Assembly: GCA_036960175.1 (NCBI GenBank) | Contig: JBALWH010000005.1 | Coordinates: forward strand, 124,001 to 188,000 | Length of the DNA: 64,000 nt | Direction of reading: 5' to 3' | From: Motiliproteus sp036960175 | GTDB lineage: Bacteria; Pseudomonadota; Gammaproteobacteria; Pseudomonadales; Balneatricaceae | Shown here: positions 49,247 to 58,535 of the stretch, in pieces | Numbering within the stretch: the stretch's first letter is position 1 | Layout of the letters: each line of letters opens with the position of its first letter | Position numbers and translations under genes: made by a program | The notes under the pieces: generated by a model | Seen by the model: only the letters and a program-made list of their open reading frames with translations | Told to the model about the DNA's origin: nothing | Database searches by the model: none

Positions 49247-52009
49247 ATGTCTGACCAGCAAACCACTGCACCCCTGATTCTCGTCGATGGATCCTCCTAT
49301 CTATACCGGGCGTTTTTTGCCTCTCAACAAGCGGATCTGCGAAATTCAGCGGGACACCCCACCGGGGCCATTCGCGTGGTGACCAGCATGCTACGCAGCT
49401 TGCTGAAGCAATATCCTGACAGTCAGGTGCTGGTGGTATTCGATGCCAAGGGAAAAACCTTCAGAGACGATATCTACCCGGAGTACAAAGCCAACAGGCC
49501 TTCTATGCCGGACGATCTGCGCCTTCAGATCGAGCCCATCCACAACATCATCAAAGCGATGGGGCTGCCATTATTGGCTGTTGGAGGCGTGGAAGCGGAT
49601 GACGTCATCGGCACCTTGGCTCGCCAGGCCAGCCGGGCTAATCGCCATATGCTAATCTCCACCGGCGACAAGGATATGGCGCAGCTGGTAGATGAACACG
49701 TTACCCTGATCAACACCATGACCGACACACTGATGGACCGCCAAGGGGTAATCGATAAGTTCGGCATCCCACCTGAACTGATTATTGATTTTCTGGCGCT
49801 GATGGGCGACAAAGTCGATAACATCCCCGGCGTCCCTGGGGTCGGAGAAAAAACCGCGCTGGGCTTGCTACAAGGGCTCGGCAGTATCAACGATATCTTT
49901 GAAAATCTGGATAAGATAGCCGAACTCAGTTTCCGCGGCGCCAAGACCATGGCAAAGAAACTGGAAGCTCATCGCCAAGATGCTGACCTTTCCTACACTC
50001 TAGCGACGATTAAGACCGATGTAGAACTAGAGCTGGGTATCGCGGATATACACATAGGCGCAACAGATACTGAACAGCTGAAATCACTGTTTACTGAATA
50101 TGAATTCCGCAGCTGGATTAAGGAACTGAGCGCCGATGCTAGCGAAGCTGAAGACAATAGCTCTGCCGCTGATGATGACAGCCTGCCCAAGGCTCCTGAT
50201 GAGATCTGTTACGACACCATCCTCAGCAGCGGCGCCTTACTAGGCTGGCTGCAGCGACTGGAACATGCAGAACTGTTCGCCTTCGATACTGAAACCACCA
50301 GCCTTGACTATATGGAAGCGGAATTAGTCGGCCTGTCCTTTGCCATTGAGCCAGGAAAAGCCGCCTACGTCCCTCTGGCCCATGATTATATGGGAGCACC
50401 CCCACAGCTGGATCGTAAAGAGGTGCTGGAATTATTGCGGCCGCTGCTGGAGGACCCCGATCGCGCCAAAGTCGGTCAGCATCTGAAATACGACAAAAAC
50501 GTGCTAGTGAAATACGGTATTAACCTGCAGGGCATTGCCTTCGATACCATGCTGGAATCCTATGTTTATAACTCCACCTCCAACCGCCATGATATGAACA
50601 GCCTGGCAGAAAAGTACCTTGGCGTGGAAACCACTCACTTTGAAGCCATTGCTGGCAAAGGCAAAAAACAGCTAACCTTTAACCAAATCGATATCGAAGT
50701 AGCCGCCCCCTACGCCGCCGAAGATGCCGACATAACCCTGCGACTGCACCAGACCTTGAAGGCAAAATTAGATAAAGAGCCCGCTCTGCTGGCAATCTTC
50801 GAGTCTCTGGAACGGCCCTTAATACCGGTGCTGTCACAAATCGAATGCCAGGGCGCACTGGTGGATGGCAATATGCTCGGCAAGCAGAGCCACGAGTTAT
50901 CTCAGCGCCTGACTATCCTGGAGCGTGAAGCTCATGACCTGGCAGGAGAACCCTTCAACCTGAACTCTCCCAAGCAGCTGCAAGAAATTCTGTTTGAACG
51001 ACTGAAACTACCGGTGATCAAAAAAACGCCCAAAGGTGCCCCCTCTACCGCCGAAGACGTACTGGCGGAGCTGGCGCTGGATTACCCGCTACCGAAACTG
51101 GTGCTCGAATACCGCAGCCTGAGCAAGCTGAAATCCACCTATACCGACAAGTTACCACTGATGATTAATGCCGCCACCGGCCGTATTCATACCTCCTATC
51201 ACCAGGCGGTAACGGCCACGGGCCGACTTTCCTCCAGTGATCCAAACCTGCAGAACATCCCGGTTCGTAGCCAGGAAGGTCGCCGTATTCGGCAGGCCTT
51301 TGTAGCCCCCGAAGGGTATAAAATGGTGGCGGCCGACTATTCTCAAATCGAGCTACGCATCATGGCCCACCTGTCTCAGGATAAAGGCTTATTGGATGCT
51401 TTTGCCCATGGCGAGGATGTCCACAAAGCGACTGCCGCCGAAGTTTTTAAGGTACCTCTGGAGTCCGTCAGCAACGATCAACGTCGCAGCGCCAAGGCCA
51501 TCAACTTCGGCCTGATCTACGGCATGTCTGCCTTCGGGCTAGCAAAACAACTGGGGATTTCTCGTAAAGATGCGGCTCGATATATCGAACATTACTTCGA
51601 GACTTATCCCGGAGTGCAGAACTATATGGACGATATTCGCAGCCAGGCCTCCGAAAACGGCTATGTAGAAACCTTGCGAGGTCGCAGATTGTACCTGCCG
51701 GAGATCAAATCAAAGAACGCCATGCGGCGCCAGGCAGCGGAACGCACCGCCATCAACGCCCCCATGCAGGGCACCGCAGCAGACATCATTAAACAAGCGA
51801 TGATCGATGTAGCGGATTGGCTTGCTAATGACCCCACCGATGCCCGTATGATCATGCAGGTGCACGATGAACTGGTCTTTGAAGTCAAAGAAAGCGACCT
51901 CCAAGAGTTTCAGCAAAAAGTCGTGGAGATCATGTCTCAAGCGGCGGACCTTGATGTACCTTTACTGGTGGAGGCCGGTGTCGGAGATAACTGGGATCAG
52001 GCTCATTAA
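49247..52009 (+). CDS. polA: DNA polymerase I
   Basis: The 920-residue protein has all three domains. The 5'-3' exonuclease is residues 1-290 (ILVDGSSYLYRAFFA, VFDAKGKTFRDD, GDKVDNIPGVPGVGEKTA). The 3'-5' proofreading exonuclease is residues 335-520, with FAFDTETTSLDYMEAELVGL intact. The polymerase is 540-920, with DYSQIELRIMAHLSQD, RRSAKAINFGLIYGMSAFGL and MQVHDELVFEV. It fills gaps in repair and removes Okazaki primers. Length and motifs match Escherichia coli PolA. It is transcribed alone, followed by a likely sRNA gene. Confidence 0.97.
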   Translation: MSDQQTTAPLILVDGSSYLYRAFFASQQADLRNSAGHPTGAIRVVTSMLRSLLKQYPDSQVLVVFDAKGKTFRDDIYPEYKANRPSMPDDLRLQIEPIHNIIKAMGLPLLAVGGVEADDVIGTLARQASRANRHMLISTGDKDMAQLVDEHVTLINTMTDTLMDRQGVIDKFGIPPELIIDFLALMGDKVDNIPGVPGVGEKTALGLLQGLGSINDIFENLDKIAELSFRGAKTMAKKLEAHRQDADLSYTLATIKTDVELELGIADIHIGATDTEQLKSLFTEYEFRSWIKELSADASEAEDNSSAADDDSLPKAPDEICYDTILSSGALLGWLQRLEHAELFAFDTETTSLDYMEAELVGLSFAIEPGKAAYVPLAHDYMGAPPQLDRKEVLELLRPLLEDPDRAKVGQHLKYDKNVLVKYGINLQGIAFDTMLESYVYNSTSNRHDMNSLAEKYLGVETTHFEAIAGKGKKQLTFNQIDIEVAAPYAAEDADITLRLHQTLKAKLDKEPALLAIFESLERPLIPVLSQIECQGALVDGNMLGKQSHELSQRLTILEREAHDLAGEPFNLNSPKQLQEILFERLKLPVIKKTPKGAPSTAEDVLAELALDYPLPKLVLEYRSLSKLKSTYTDKLPLMINAATGRIHTSYHQAVTATGRLSSSDPNLQNIPVRSQEGRRIRQAFVAPEGYKMVAADYSQIELRIMAHLSQDKGLLDAFAHGEDVHKATAAEVFKVPLESVSNDQRRSAKAINFGLIYGMSAFGLAKQLGISRKDAARYIEHYFETYPGVQNYMDDIRSQASENGYVETLRGRRLYLPEIKSKNAMRRQAAERTAINAPMQGTAADIIKQAMIDVADWLANDPTDARMIMQVHDELVFEVKESDLQEFQQKVVEIMSQAADLDVPLLVEAGVGDNWDQAH

Positions 52010-52051
52010 TAATGCCAACGACGTCTCGAAAAATTGATTTCTGACCTATAC

Positions 52052-52201
52052 TTAATGAACCCAGAGTCTCAATCTGGGTCGCATGTATTGAGAGTCATGT
52101 CGTTCTCGACAATTGGTGCCATCTAAAGTGACTCTAACAACAATAATACATGTCTATTAGGCCCTAATGTTCGCCCCCCTTCCGACTTAGGGCCTTTTTT
52201 T
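52052..52201 (+). ncRNA. Candidate ErsA/Spot 42-like sRNA downstream of polA
   Basis: The polA-downstream region folds into ordered hairpins. ACCCAG/CTGGGT (52059-52064/52074-52079) comes first. AGAGTCA/TGACTCT (52091-52097/52129-52135) encloses TGTCG/CGACA. An unpaired A-rich stretch follows. A long intrinsic terminator then has AGGCCCTAA (52159-52167) paired with TTAGGGCCT (52187-52195) plus seven T. The terminator loop holds a C-run (CCCCCCTTCC) complementary to Shine-Dalgarno-like sequences. In Escherichia coli and Pseudomonas the sRNAs Spot 42 and ErsA lie directly behind polA. A TCTGA at 52040-52044 could be an AlgU-type -10, with a poor -35. The 5' end is approximate. Confidence 0.6.
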
Positions 52202-52338
52202 ATTCCTTCGAAATACGCTGAATCTATAGCCATTGCGGCCCTATTTTCAAACTCTTTGCAGTTATTCAGATTTCGTTCAGACAGCCTGCTTTATTCTGAC
52301 CTCAACCAATCAGCAGAATAGCTAGCAAGGAGTTCACC

Positions 52339-52890
52339 ATGATCAAGCAACTGATAACCACAATAGTAGTCGCTGGTCTGACCCTGAATACCGCATGGGC
52401 CGATAACAACAAGGGACATCGCAAAGGCAAAATCGATCAGGCTCGTGTGGTCAGTGTTGAGCCAATTACCGAAACGCTCACCCACCGAGTACCCGAAGAA
52501 ACCTGCTGGACCGAAAAGGTACGCTACCAAGAACCCAGCCATCGTAGCGCTTCATACACCTCGACATTAATCGGTGGCATTCTGGGGGCTGCAGTCGGCA
52601 ATAGTCTTGGCAAAAAGCATCATAAGACCAACCGCACCATCAAAGCCGTCGCCTTAGGCGCGCTGGGGGCATCCATTGGTCGTGATATGGGACGTCGCAA
52701 TCACTCCAACAACAACGCCCAGTACCGAGACGAACAACGCTGCGAAGTCAGCTACCAAACCAGCTACGAGGAGCGCGTAGTTGGCTATGATGTCGGCTAT
52801 CGTTATAGAGGCGAGACATATTACACCAAGATGGACTATGATCCGGGTAAGAAAATCCGTGTCCGAGTCAATGTAAGACCGGTCATCTAA
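52339..52890 (+). CDS. Glycine-zipper 2TM-domain exported protein
   Basis: The 183-residue protein has a signal peptide (residues 1-21, ending NTAWA), a basic lead and a glycine zipper (LIGGILGAAVGNSLGKKHHK, AVALGALGASIGRDMGRR). The C-terminal region has two Cys and many Tyr (RCEVSYQTSYEERVVGYDVG). This is the Rick_17kDa/glycine-zipper 2TM type found in outer-membrane or periplasmic proteins. Cys residues near 58 and 134 could form a disulfide. AAGGAG precedes the ATG. Function is unknown; an envelope-stress role is common in the family. Confidence 0.85.
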   Translation: MIKQLITTIVVAGLTLNTAWADNNKGHRKGKIDQARVVSVEPITETLTHRVPEETCWTEKVRYQEPSHRSASYTSTLIGGILGAAVGNSLGKKHHKTNRTIKAVALGALGASIGRDMGRRNHSNNNAQYRDEQRCEVSYQTSYEERVVGYDVGYRYRGETYYTKMDYDPGKKIRVRVNVRPVI

Positions 52891-52972
52891 AGGTCGCTAA
52901 GGATTGGAGCTCTGTGCGAATCAGAGCTCTGCACAGCACCAAGATGACCACCGCAAAACGAGGCGACATAAA

Positions 52973-53284
52973 TTGCTAAAGCGTTCGCAGTATTCCGTTT
53001 TCAGATGGCCATCCATAATAGCCTTGTTTGGAATGCTGCTGTGCCTCGCTTTACCCGCTCAGAGCCAAGACAAACTATCCCCTCCCCAGGCGGCCGCTCG
53101 AGTACAACAACAGTATGGTGGGCAGGTCCTGGGGATTAAGCCCCTCGTGCTTGATAACAGGGACGCCTACCGAGTCAAACTGCTACTCCCTTCAGAGCGG
53201 GTCCGGGTTTTCCTAATCGATGCCTATAGTGGTAAACCCCTCGCCGGCAACGGCAAAAAGAAAAAACGGAAAAAGAATCAATAA
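52973..53284 (+). CDS. PepSY-domain exported protein
   Basis: A TTG at 52973, with GAGG nine bases before it, gives 103 residues starting directly with a basic lead and signal peptide (WPSIIALFGMLLCLALPAQS). The in-frame TTG at 52904 would add an unlikely extension. A PepSY domain follows (LSPPQAAARVQQQYGGQVLG, YRVKLLLPSERVRVFLIDAY), then a Lys-rich tail. It is 11 bases upstream of a two-component system, and PepSY proteins are often encoded with, and modulate or report for, such systems. Confidence 0.78.
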   Translation: MLKRSQYSVFRWPSIIALFGMLLCLALPAQSQDKLSPPQAAARVQQQYGGQVLGIKPLVLDNRDAYRVKLLLPSERVRVFLIDAYSGKPLAGNGKKKKRKKNQ

Positions 53285-53295
53285 AGAGACTGATT

Positions 53296-53976
53296 ATGCG
53301 GATTCTGGTGGTCGAAGATGAACAGGCACTGCGAGAACAGCTAGCCAGCAGCTTGAAAGCCAATCAATATGTGGTAGATGCGGCGCCAGACGGTGAAGAA
53401 GGTCTCTATCTGGCCTCCGAATGCCCCTATGATCTGGCCGTCATCGATCTGGGATTACCAAAGATGAGCGGTTTAGAGCTGATCCGTTCGCTACGGGACA
53501 AGGCCATTACGTTTCCCATCCTGATACTGACGGCACGGGGAGATTGGCAAGATAAGGTGGAAGGCCTGGAAGCTGGCGCTGACGACTATCTGACCAAGCC
53601 CTTCCATATGGAAGAGTTAAGCGCCCGGCTCAATGCATTACTGCGCCGCTCTGCCGGACATGCACATCCACAACTAAAATTTGGCGCTATCACCCTAGAT
53701 ACCGTCGCAAAACAGGTAACGCTGGAGAACAGCCCCCTGGAACTCACCGCCTACGAATATGCCACTCTGGAATATCTGATTCACCATGCTGGCAAAGTCG
53801 TCTCCAAAACCGAGCTCACCGAGCATATTTACGATCAGGATTTCGACCGAGACAGCAATGTCATTGAAGTATTTATAACCCGGCTGCGGAAAAAACTCGA
53901 CCCCGACGGCACCTTGAAACCTATCACCACGGAGCGCGGTCGTGGTTATCGATTCGTGCTGCAGCAGGATAGCTAA
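53296..53976 (+). CDS. PhoP-like OmpR-family response regulator
   Basis: The 226-residue regulator has a receiver domain with acidic pocket VVEDEQ, the phosphoacceptor Asp in LAVIDLGLPKMSG (about residue 51), LTARGDWQDKVEGLEAGADD and YLTKPFHMEEL. A winged-helix output domain ends ITTERGRGYRFVL. The WQDKVEGLEAGADDYLTKPF stretch is close to PhoP, which answers Mg, acid or cationic peptides. It is in one operon with the PepSY gene and the kinase (six-base gap). Confidence 0.92.
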   Translation: MRILVVEDEQALREQLASSLKANQYVVDAAPDGEEGLYLASECPYDLAVIDLGLPKMSGLELIRSLRDKAITFPILILTARGDWQDKVEGLEAGADDYLTKPFHMEELSARLNALLRRSAGHAHPQLKFGAITLDTVAKQVTLENSPLELTAYEYATLEYLIHHAGKVVSKTELTEHIYDQDFDRDSNVIEVFITRLRKKLDPDGTLKPITTERGRGYRFVLQQDS

Positions 53977-53982
53977 GCGCTA

Positions 53983-55332
53983 ATGCTAGGGCTGCTTAAA
54001 CCTCTCCTTCACCATCCCTGGGTACGTCCGAATTCCCTGATCGCTCGCCTACGGCTAGCCTCCTGCCTGTTATTGCCACTGATTATGGGGGTCACCTCGG
54101 TGATTCTGGAGCAGGCTTTCAGCCGCAGTCTGGAAGCGGCCACACAAGAGCGACTACGCTTACAAACCTATGTGTTGCTGGGCGCTGCCGAAGCTGGCGG
54201 AGGCACCTTGTGGATGCCGGCAGTGTTACAAGAACCGCGTTTTGGTCAGCCCGGGTCCGGCCTCTACGGCCTAGTCAGTTCCGACAGCGGAGAACTGCTA
54301 TGGCGCTCAGCATCAACCTTGGGGCTAACCATTGCCGCGCCTGAAAACGGCAAGGAACAACAGTTTGGTCGCACCCCCTCAGGACTCTTCTTCTACAGTT
54401 ATCCGGTGGTCTGGGAAACAGAAGATGGTAAGGAAACCCCTTTCACCTTTATTTCGATTGAAGTTCCCACCTTCTATCAGGCCGAACTCAGCGCCTTTCG
54501 CATACACCTGTGGGCCGGTTTAGGTCTGCTGGCAATATTGCTGTTGGCCGCCCAGGGCGTCATTCTGCGCTGGGGCATGAACCCTCTGGCGGAGATGGCC
54601 AAGGATCTGAAGGACATCGAGCAGGGCAACAGCGATCAGCTCAGCGGCGATTACCCGCAAGAAGTAAGCGCTATCACCACCAATCTAAACTTACTACTGG
54701 AGGCTGAGCAGCGCCAGCGTGAACGTTATCGTAACACCCTCGCAGATCTAGCTCACAGCCTGAAAACCCCCTTAGCCGTGCTTAGAAACGAGACCAACGA
54801 CAACCCCAATCAAATGCTGACAGAGCAAGTTGATCGCATGGATCAGATCATCAGCCACCAACTGGGCAGAGCCACCACCACCTCAGCTCATCACCTGCTG
54901 AAACCGGTTTCAATACAGGCGGCGGCCAAGCGCATCGGCTCGGCTCTGGAAAAAATCTACCGGGACAAATTTCAAGGCTTTGATACCGTCGGCCCTGACC
55001 TTCAGTTTAAAGGTGATGAAAGAGACTTGATGGAAATACTGGGCAACCTCCTCGACAACGCCTTCAAATACGGTAATGGCCTAGTGCGAGTCAGCATCGC
55101 CGAAAACCTTGGCTTTCTAACCATCAGTGTGGAAGATAACGGCAACGGTATTTCAGCAGAAATCTCAGAAGTGATCCAGCAGCGAGGCACGCGCGCCGAT
55201 TCCATCAGCGCTGGCCAGGGCATCGGCCTTGCTGTGGTGCGGGACATTCTGGCAGGCTATAAGGGCAAGCTACATATTGATTGCAGCGAACTAGGCGGAG
55301 CCTGTTTTCGAGTCTGCCTGCCGGTATCCTAG
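53983..55332 (+). CDS. PhoQ-like sensor histidine kinase
   Basis: The 449-residue kinase has two membrane helices (about residues 24-44 and 176-196) around a periplasmic sensor of about 130 residues. HAMP follows, then the H-box TLADLAHSLKTPLAVLRNET and the ATPase domain with NLLDNAFKYGNG, EDNGNGI and GQGIGLAVVRDIL. It should phosphorylate the regulator upstream. The sensor domain is comparable in size to PhoQ. Metals or cationic peptides are possible signals by analogy. Confidence 0.9.
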   Translation: MLGLLKPLLHHPWVRPNSLIARLRLASCLLLPLIMGVTSVILEQAFSRSLEAATQERLRLQTYVLLGAAEAGGGTLWMPAVLQEPRFGQPGSGLYGLVSSDSGELLWRSASTLGLTIAAPENGKEQQFGRTPSGLFFYSYPVVWETEDGKETPFTFISIEVPTFYQAELSAFRIHLWAGLGLLAILLLAAQGVILRWGMNPLAEMAKDLKDIEQGNSDQLSGDYPQEVSAITTNLNLLLEAEQRQRERYRNTLADLAHSLKTPLAVLRNETNDNPNQMLTEQVDRMDQIISHQLGRATTTSAHHLLKPVSIQAAAKRIGSALEKIYRDKFQGFDTVGPDLQFKGDERDLMEILGNLLDNAFKYGNGLVRVSIAENLGFLTISVEDNGNGISAEISEVIQQRGTRADSISAGQGIGLAVVRDILAGYKGKLHIDCSELGGACFRVCLPVS

Positions 55333-55353
55333 GGTCTGTTAACCGCTTAACAG

Positions 55354-57282
55354 CTAGTGAATAGAGACCGGCCCCTGGCTAGATACGTCATAGATCCAGG
55401 TACGGTTTTTACCCGCTTCCTTAGCCTTGTAAAGAGCCTCATCGGCGCGGGATAGAATCTCCTCAAAACTGCGATCGTGCATAGCCATCATCGCCACCCC
55501 CAGACTCAAACTGACCGATGCTGTCTGGCCAGAAAAACTCAGCTTCTGTGCCTGACAGGCCGTGCGAATTCTCTCGGCAACCTCCTGAACTTCTGTGGCG
55601 GCGCACTCCGGCAACATCACTGCAAACTCTTCCCCTCCCATGCGGCCAAAAATATCCGTCGTGCGCAGCTGCTGATTAGTAACCTTAGCCAGCATCATCA
55701 AAATACTGTCACCAGCTGCATGCCCGAACGTATCGTTAAAACGCTTAAAGTCATCAATATCGAAGATGATCATGGCTAAATCACGGTGATGTCGACTGGC
55801 GCGCTGAAATTCGTTGCTCGCCCTGTCCTCAAAAGCCCGACGATTAAAGATACCGGTCAGAGGGTCGGTGGTCGCCAGAATCGTTAGACGGTTTTCATTC
55901 TGCCGCCGCTCAAAAACGTGCGTTAACTGCTCACTCACATGATCAAGTACTTCTTCGGTGTCCACCGCAATGTGAGCATCCCCGGCAATAAATATCTCCA
56001 ATCTCGCGACCACCTCACCACTCATGAGTACCGGTACCAGCAGCAAGCTATCAACACCCTCTTCGATCAGACTAGCAATATCGTTAGAGCCATCACCGGT
56101 GAGATCCATTTCATAATTGGAAGACAAGTAGAGCAATCTTGCCGACGTATGATGCCCAAGCTGGCTCAGGGCGATACCAGCAAAGCGCTCATATTCAGGC
56201 TCTGTCAGGGTGCGTCCGAATTCCACTTCTGAGTGAGAATTACGCTGAAACCAGTGTTGCTTCACCGGTTTGCCGCCTGCCCATTCACCATAAAGCAATA
56301 CCGCGCCGTAGCGACCCTGATAGATTTTTATCAGCAGTAGCAGGCTTTTGCGCAGCGCTATATAAGGGTCCGATTCAATATTGGCAATAGCCGCTATCTG
56401 ACCCAACAAATGCACATGAGTACTTTGTTGTTGCAGCCGTCGCACGGTCCCTTCCAACTCACGAGTGCGCTCATCAATGATGCGTTCCTGATTGAGGTTG
56501 GTTTCCTTAAGTGCGCGCTCGGCCAATTGCCGTTGCTGGCCATGCTGATTGACCGATATCACTAGCTGATTGACGGAATCAACCAACTGCCCCATTTCAT
56601 CGTCTCGATGCCCTTTGTGAGCCTGCAACGAAGTTGCTTGAGGTTTGGCAGGATTTAAGCGCGACAAATATCTGGATATATCAAGAATCTGGCGGGTGCA
56701 ATTAAGATAAAACAGCAGGAAAAAACCAATCGCTAAAATTAGGTTACGAATCAACCCCGTTACCATGATGGTGGTAGCTCTGGATATAAAATCGATGCCA
56801 CGGCTGTAGGGGTCTATCACGATAACCAGCTTACCCACAGCATGAGCCTGACCATCTTGTTGGAACTGCAGCGCCTGCTCGACCCTTTGATTTTCGCCAA
56901 AGAGCAGCTGAATTAACCAGCGATACGCATGTTCCTGTTTGGGCTTACTACGGTTTGCTAACACGTAGCCCACGTTATTGACGATGGCGCCCTCAATCAC
57001 TGGCTCAAAACCGAATAAACCATCGATGACTCCCTTGGCCAAGTCCTCATTGAGGTACCAGAGCGCCTCAGTCGCAGGGCCCTGCATAGTGGCTACATGG
57101 TGATCGATGGAGCTGCTGAATGAACTGCGCTGAGTCTGATAATCCCAATAGATCTGTAAACAGCTGAAGATAAAACCCAGAGAAAAGGCCAGAATGATGG
57201 CAAGTCTAGCCTGACCGAAGGCTAAACCTTTGGCTAAGGATGGAGGTTCCGGTGATGAGTGCTTGGGATCTGTCGCAGACAT
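55354..57282 (-). CDS. Membrane GAF-GGDEF diguanylate cyclase, partner of a periplasmic binding protein
   Basis: The 642-residue protein has membrane helices near residues 28-48 and 180-205, enclosing a periplasmic region of about 130 residues. A HAMP-like segment and a coiled coil (RALKETNLNQERIIDERTRE) follow. A GAF-like domain lies near 290-450 and a GGDEF domain at 470-630 with active GGEEFAVML. RTTD, five residues before it, is an I-site. It starts nine bases after the stop of a sugar-binding-protein gene. The periplasmic region may therefore bind the ligand-loaded binding protein, as LuxQ does with LuxP. Output would be c-di-GMP. Confidence 0.9.
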   Translation of the reverse strand: MSATDPKHSSPEPPSLAKGLAFGQARLAIILAFSLGFIFSCLQIYWDYQTQRSSFSSSIDHHVATMQGPATEALWYLNEDLAKGVIDGLFGFEPVIEGAIVNNVGYVLANRSKPKQEHAYRWLIQLLFGENQRVEQALQFQQDGQAHAVGKLVIVIDPYSRGIDFISRATTIMVTGLIRNLILAIGFFLLFYLNCTRQILDISRYLSRLNPAKPQATSLQAHKGHRDDEMGQLVDSVNQLVISVNQHGQQRQLAERALKETNLNQERIIDERTRELEGTVRRLQQQSTHVHLLGQIAAIANIESDPYIALRKSLLLLIKIYQGRYGAVLLYGEWAGGKPVKQHWFQRNSHSEVEFGRTLTEPEYERFAGIALSQLGHHTSARLLYLSSNYEMDLTGDGSNDIASLIEEGVDSLLLVPVLMSGEVVARLEIFIAGDAHIAVDTEEVLDHVSEQLTHVFERRQNENRLTILATTDPLTGIFNRRAFEDRASNEFQRASRHHRDLAMIIFDIDDFKRFNDTFGHAAGDSILMMLAKVTNQQLRTTDIFGRMGGEEFAVMLPECAATEVQEVAERIRTACQAQKLSFSGQTASVSLSLGVAMMAMHDRSFEEILSRADEALYKAKEAGKNRTWIYDVSSQGPVSIH

Positions 57283-57291
57283 GCCTGGCTC

Positions 57292-58422
57292 CTAGTGCTT
57301 GATAGCGCCTAACAGAGCAGCCATGGAAAAATCATAACCAGATTGCTCTGGGTGATTACGGCGGCTAAAGCGACTGAAATCGATGCGACTCCAGTCTCCA
57401 TCCCCTAATGCCTGGCGGTAAGCACTGACATTACTCCGATCAATAGCGGTCATTGGAAAACGCACATCCGCTGCGGGAGTGGCAAAATCTACACCCTGGT
57501 CATAATCATAGAGCAACACCATGACCCATGCTCCCGCGAGAAAATGGCCTCCATGGGTAAGAGTCATCTCACCACGCTCTACTAATGTCAAGGCTTCTGG
57601 GGACCAATTCAGCCCGGCTACCATAACATCCTTACCCGGCGTTTTACCGGCCTCACGCAAGGCCTTTATGGCGCCCAGAGCAATAGGGTCGTTGGCCGCC
57701 CAGACGGCATCCAATTGCCCCTGATTTTCGAGCCATAACTGCGTCTGCCGATAGGCTTTATCAAAGGACCAGTTAACGGTAAACCGGCGTTCCAGTTTCG
57801 CTTCTGGATGGGACTTTAGCGCCCGATCCAGCCCATCCAGACGGCCGATAGAGGCCGGGGTTTTAAAATCACCGGCCAATGCGATCATATTGACCTCATT
57901 GTCGTCGACTATCCCTGCGCTTTTAGCGCCGTCAATCACTGAAGTAGCGATCTCATAGCCAGCAATCTCATTATCCGGCGTAAGACTACCAATCCAGCGA
58001 TGCAATCGTTGTCGCGGAACCCCCAACGCCTGAGTCTGCTCTGCGGTTAGGCTATTGAGCAATAAGATTGTTTTAACACCCCGTTCCTCGGCCAGCTTCA
58101 TCAGTGTTGGCGCCTGCTGATGCTCATTCACCAAAATCAGGTAATCGGGGGTTTGCTCACGGGATAATAATGCTTTGCCGTTCTCGACCATTTTTGGCCA
58201 CTGACGATCGGAATAGAGGATTTCCAGTTCGAAGCCAAGACTGTCTGCGGCAGCCTGCATGGTAGCCGAAACCGCATTCCAGAAACCCTTATCTTCAAAG
58301 CCTGGATTGATAAAGGCCACCCGTTTGGCTGCCATCACCGGAAAAGATAGGCAAAGAATACCTACCAATGTCAGCAAATACAGCACTGCTTTCACAGGGT
58401 TATTTCCGCATAGCTTGATCAT
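57292..58422 (-). CDS. Periplasmic sugar-binding-type protein (LuxP/RbsB class)
   Basis: The 376-residue protein has a signal peptide (residues 1-32, LTLVGILCLSFPVMA) and a type I periplasmic-binding fold: RVAFINPGFEDKGFWNAVSA, DYLILVNEHQQAPTLMKLAE, IALAGDFKTPASIGRLDGLD and AVWAANDPIALGAIKALREA. There is no ABC permease or ATPase next to it. It is co-transcribed with a GGDEF receptor instead, so it probably serves signalling. GAGG five bases before the ATG supports the start. AI-2, ribose-like sugars or autoinducers are possible ligands; unproven. Confidence 0.85.
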   Translation of the reverse strand: MIKLCGNNPVKAVLYLLTLVGILCLSFPVMAAKRVAFINPGFEDKGFWNAVSATMQAAADSLGFELEILYSDRQWPKMVENGKALLSREQTPDYLILVNEHQQAPTLMKLAEERGVKTILLLNSLTAEQTQALGVPRQRLHRWIGSLTPDNEIAGYEIATSVIDGAKSAGIVDDNEVNMIALAGDFKTPASIGRLDGLDRALKSHPEAKLERRFTVNWSFDKAYRQTQLWLENQGQLDAVWAANDPIALGAIKALREAGKTPGKDVMVAGLNWSPEALTLVERGEMTLTHGGHFLAGAWVMVLLYDYDQGVDFATPAADVRFPMTAIDRSNVSAYRQALGDGDWSRIDFSRFSRRNHPEQSGYDFSMAALLGAIKH

Positions 58423-58535
58423 CGCGACCTCAGAAAATCAGAGGGGCTTATCACCCTAACAATTATTATTTTTTATTCTTTTCAAAAAGAACAGCAAACA
58501 TCATCTAGCGTGCCAGAAAATACTATTATTACCTG

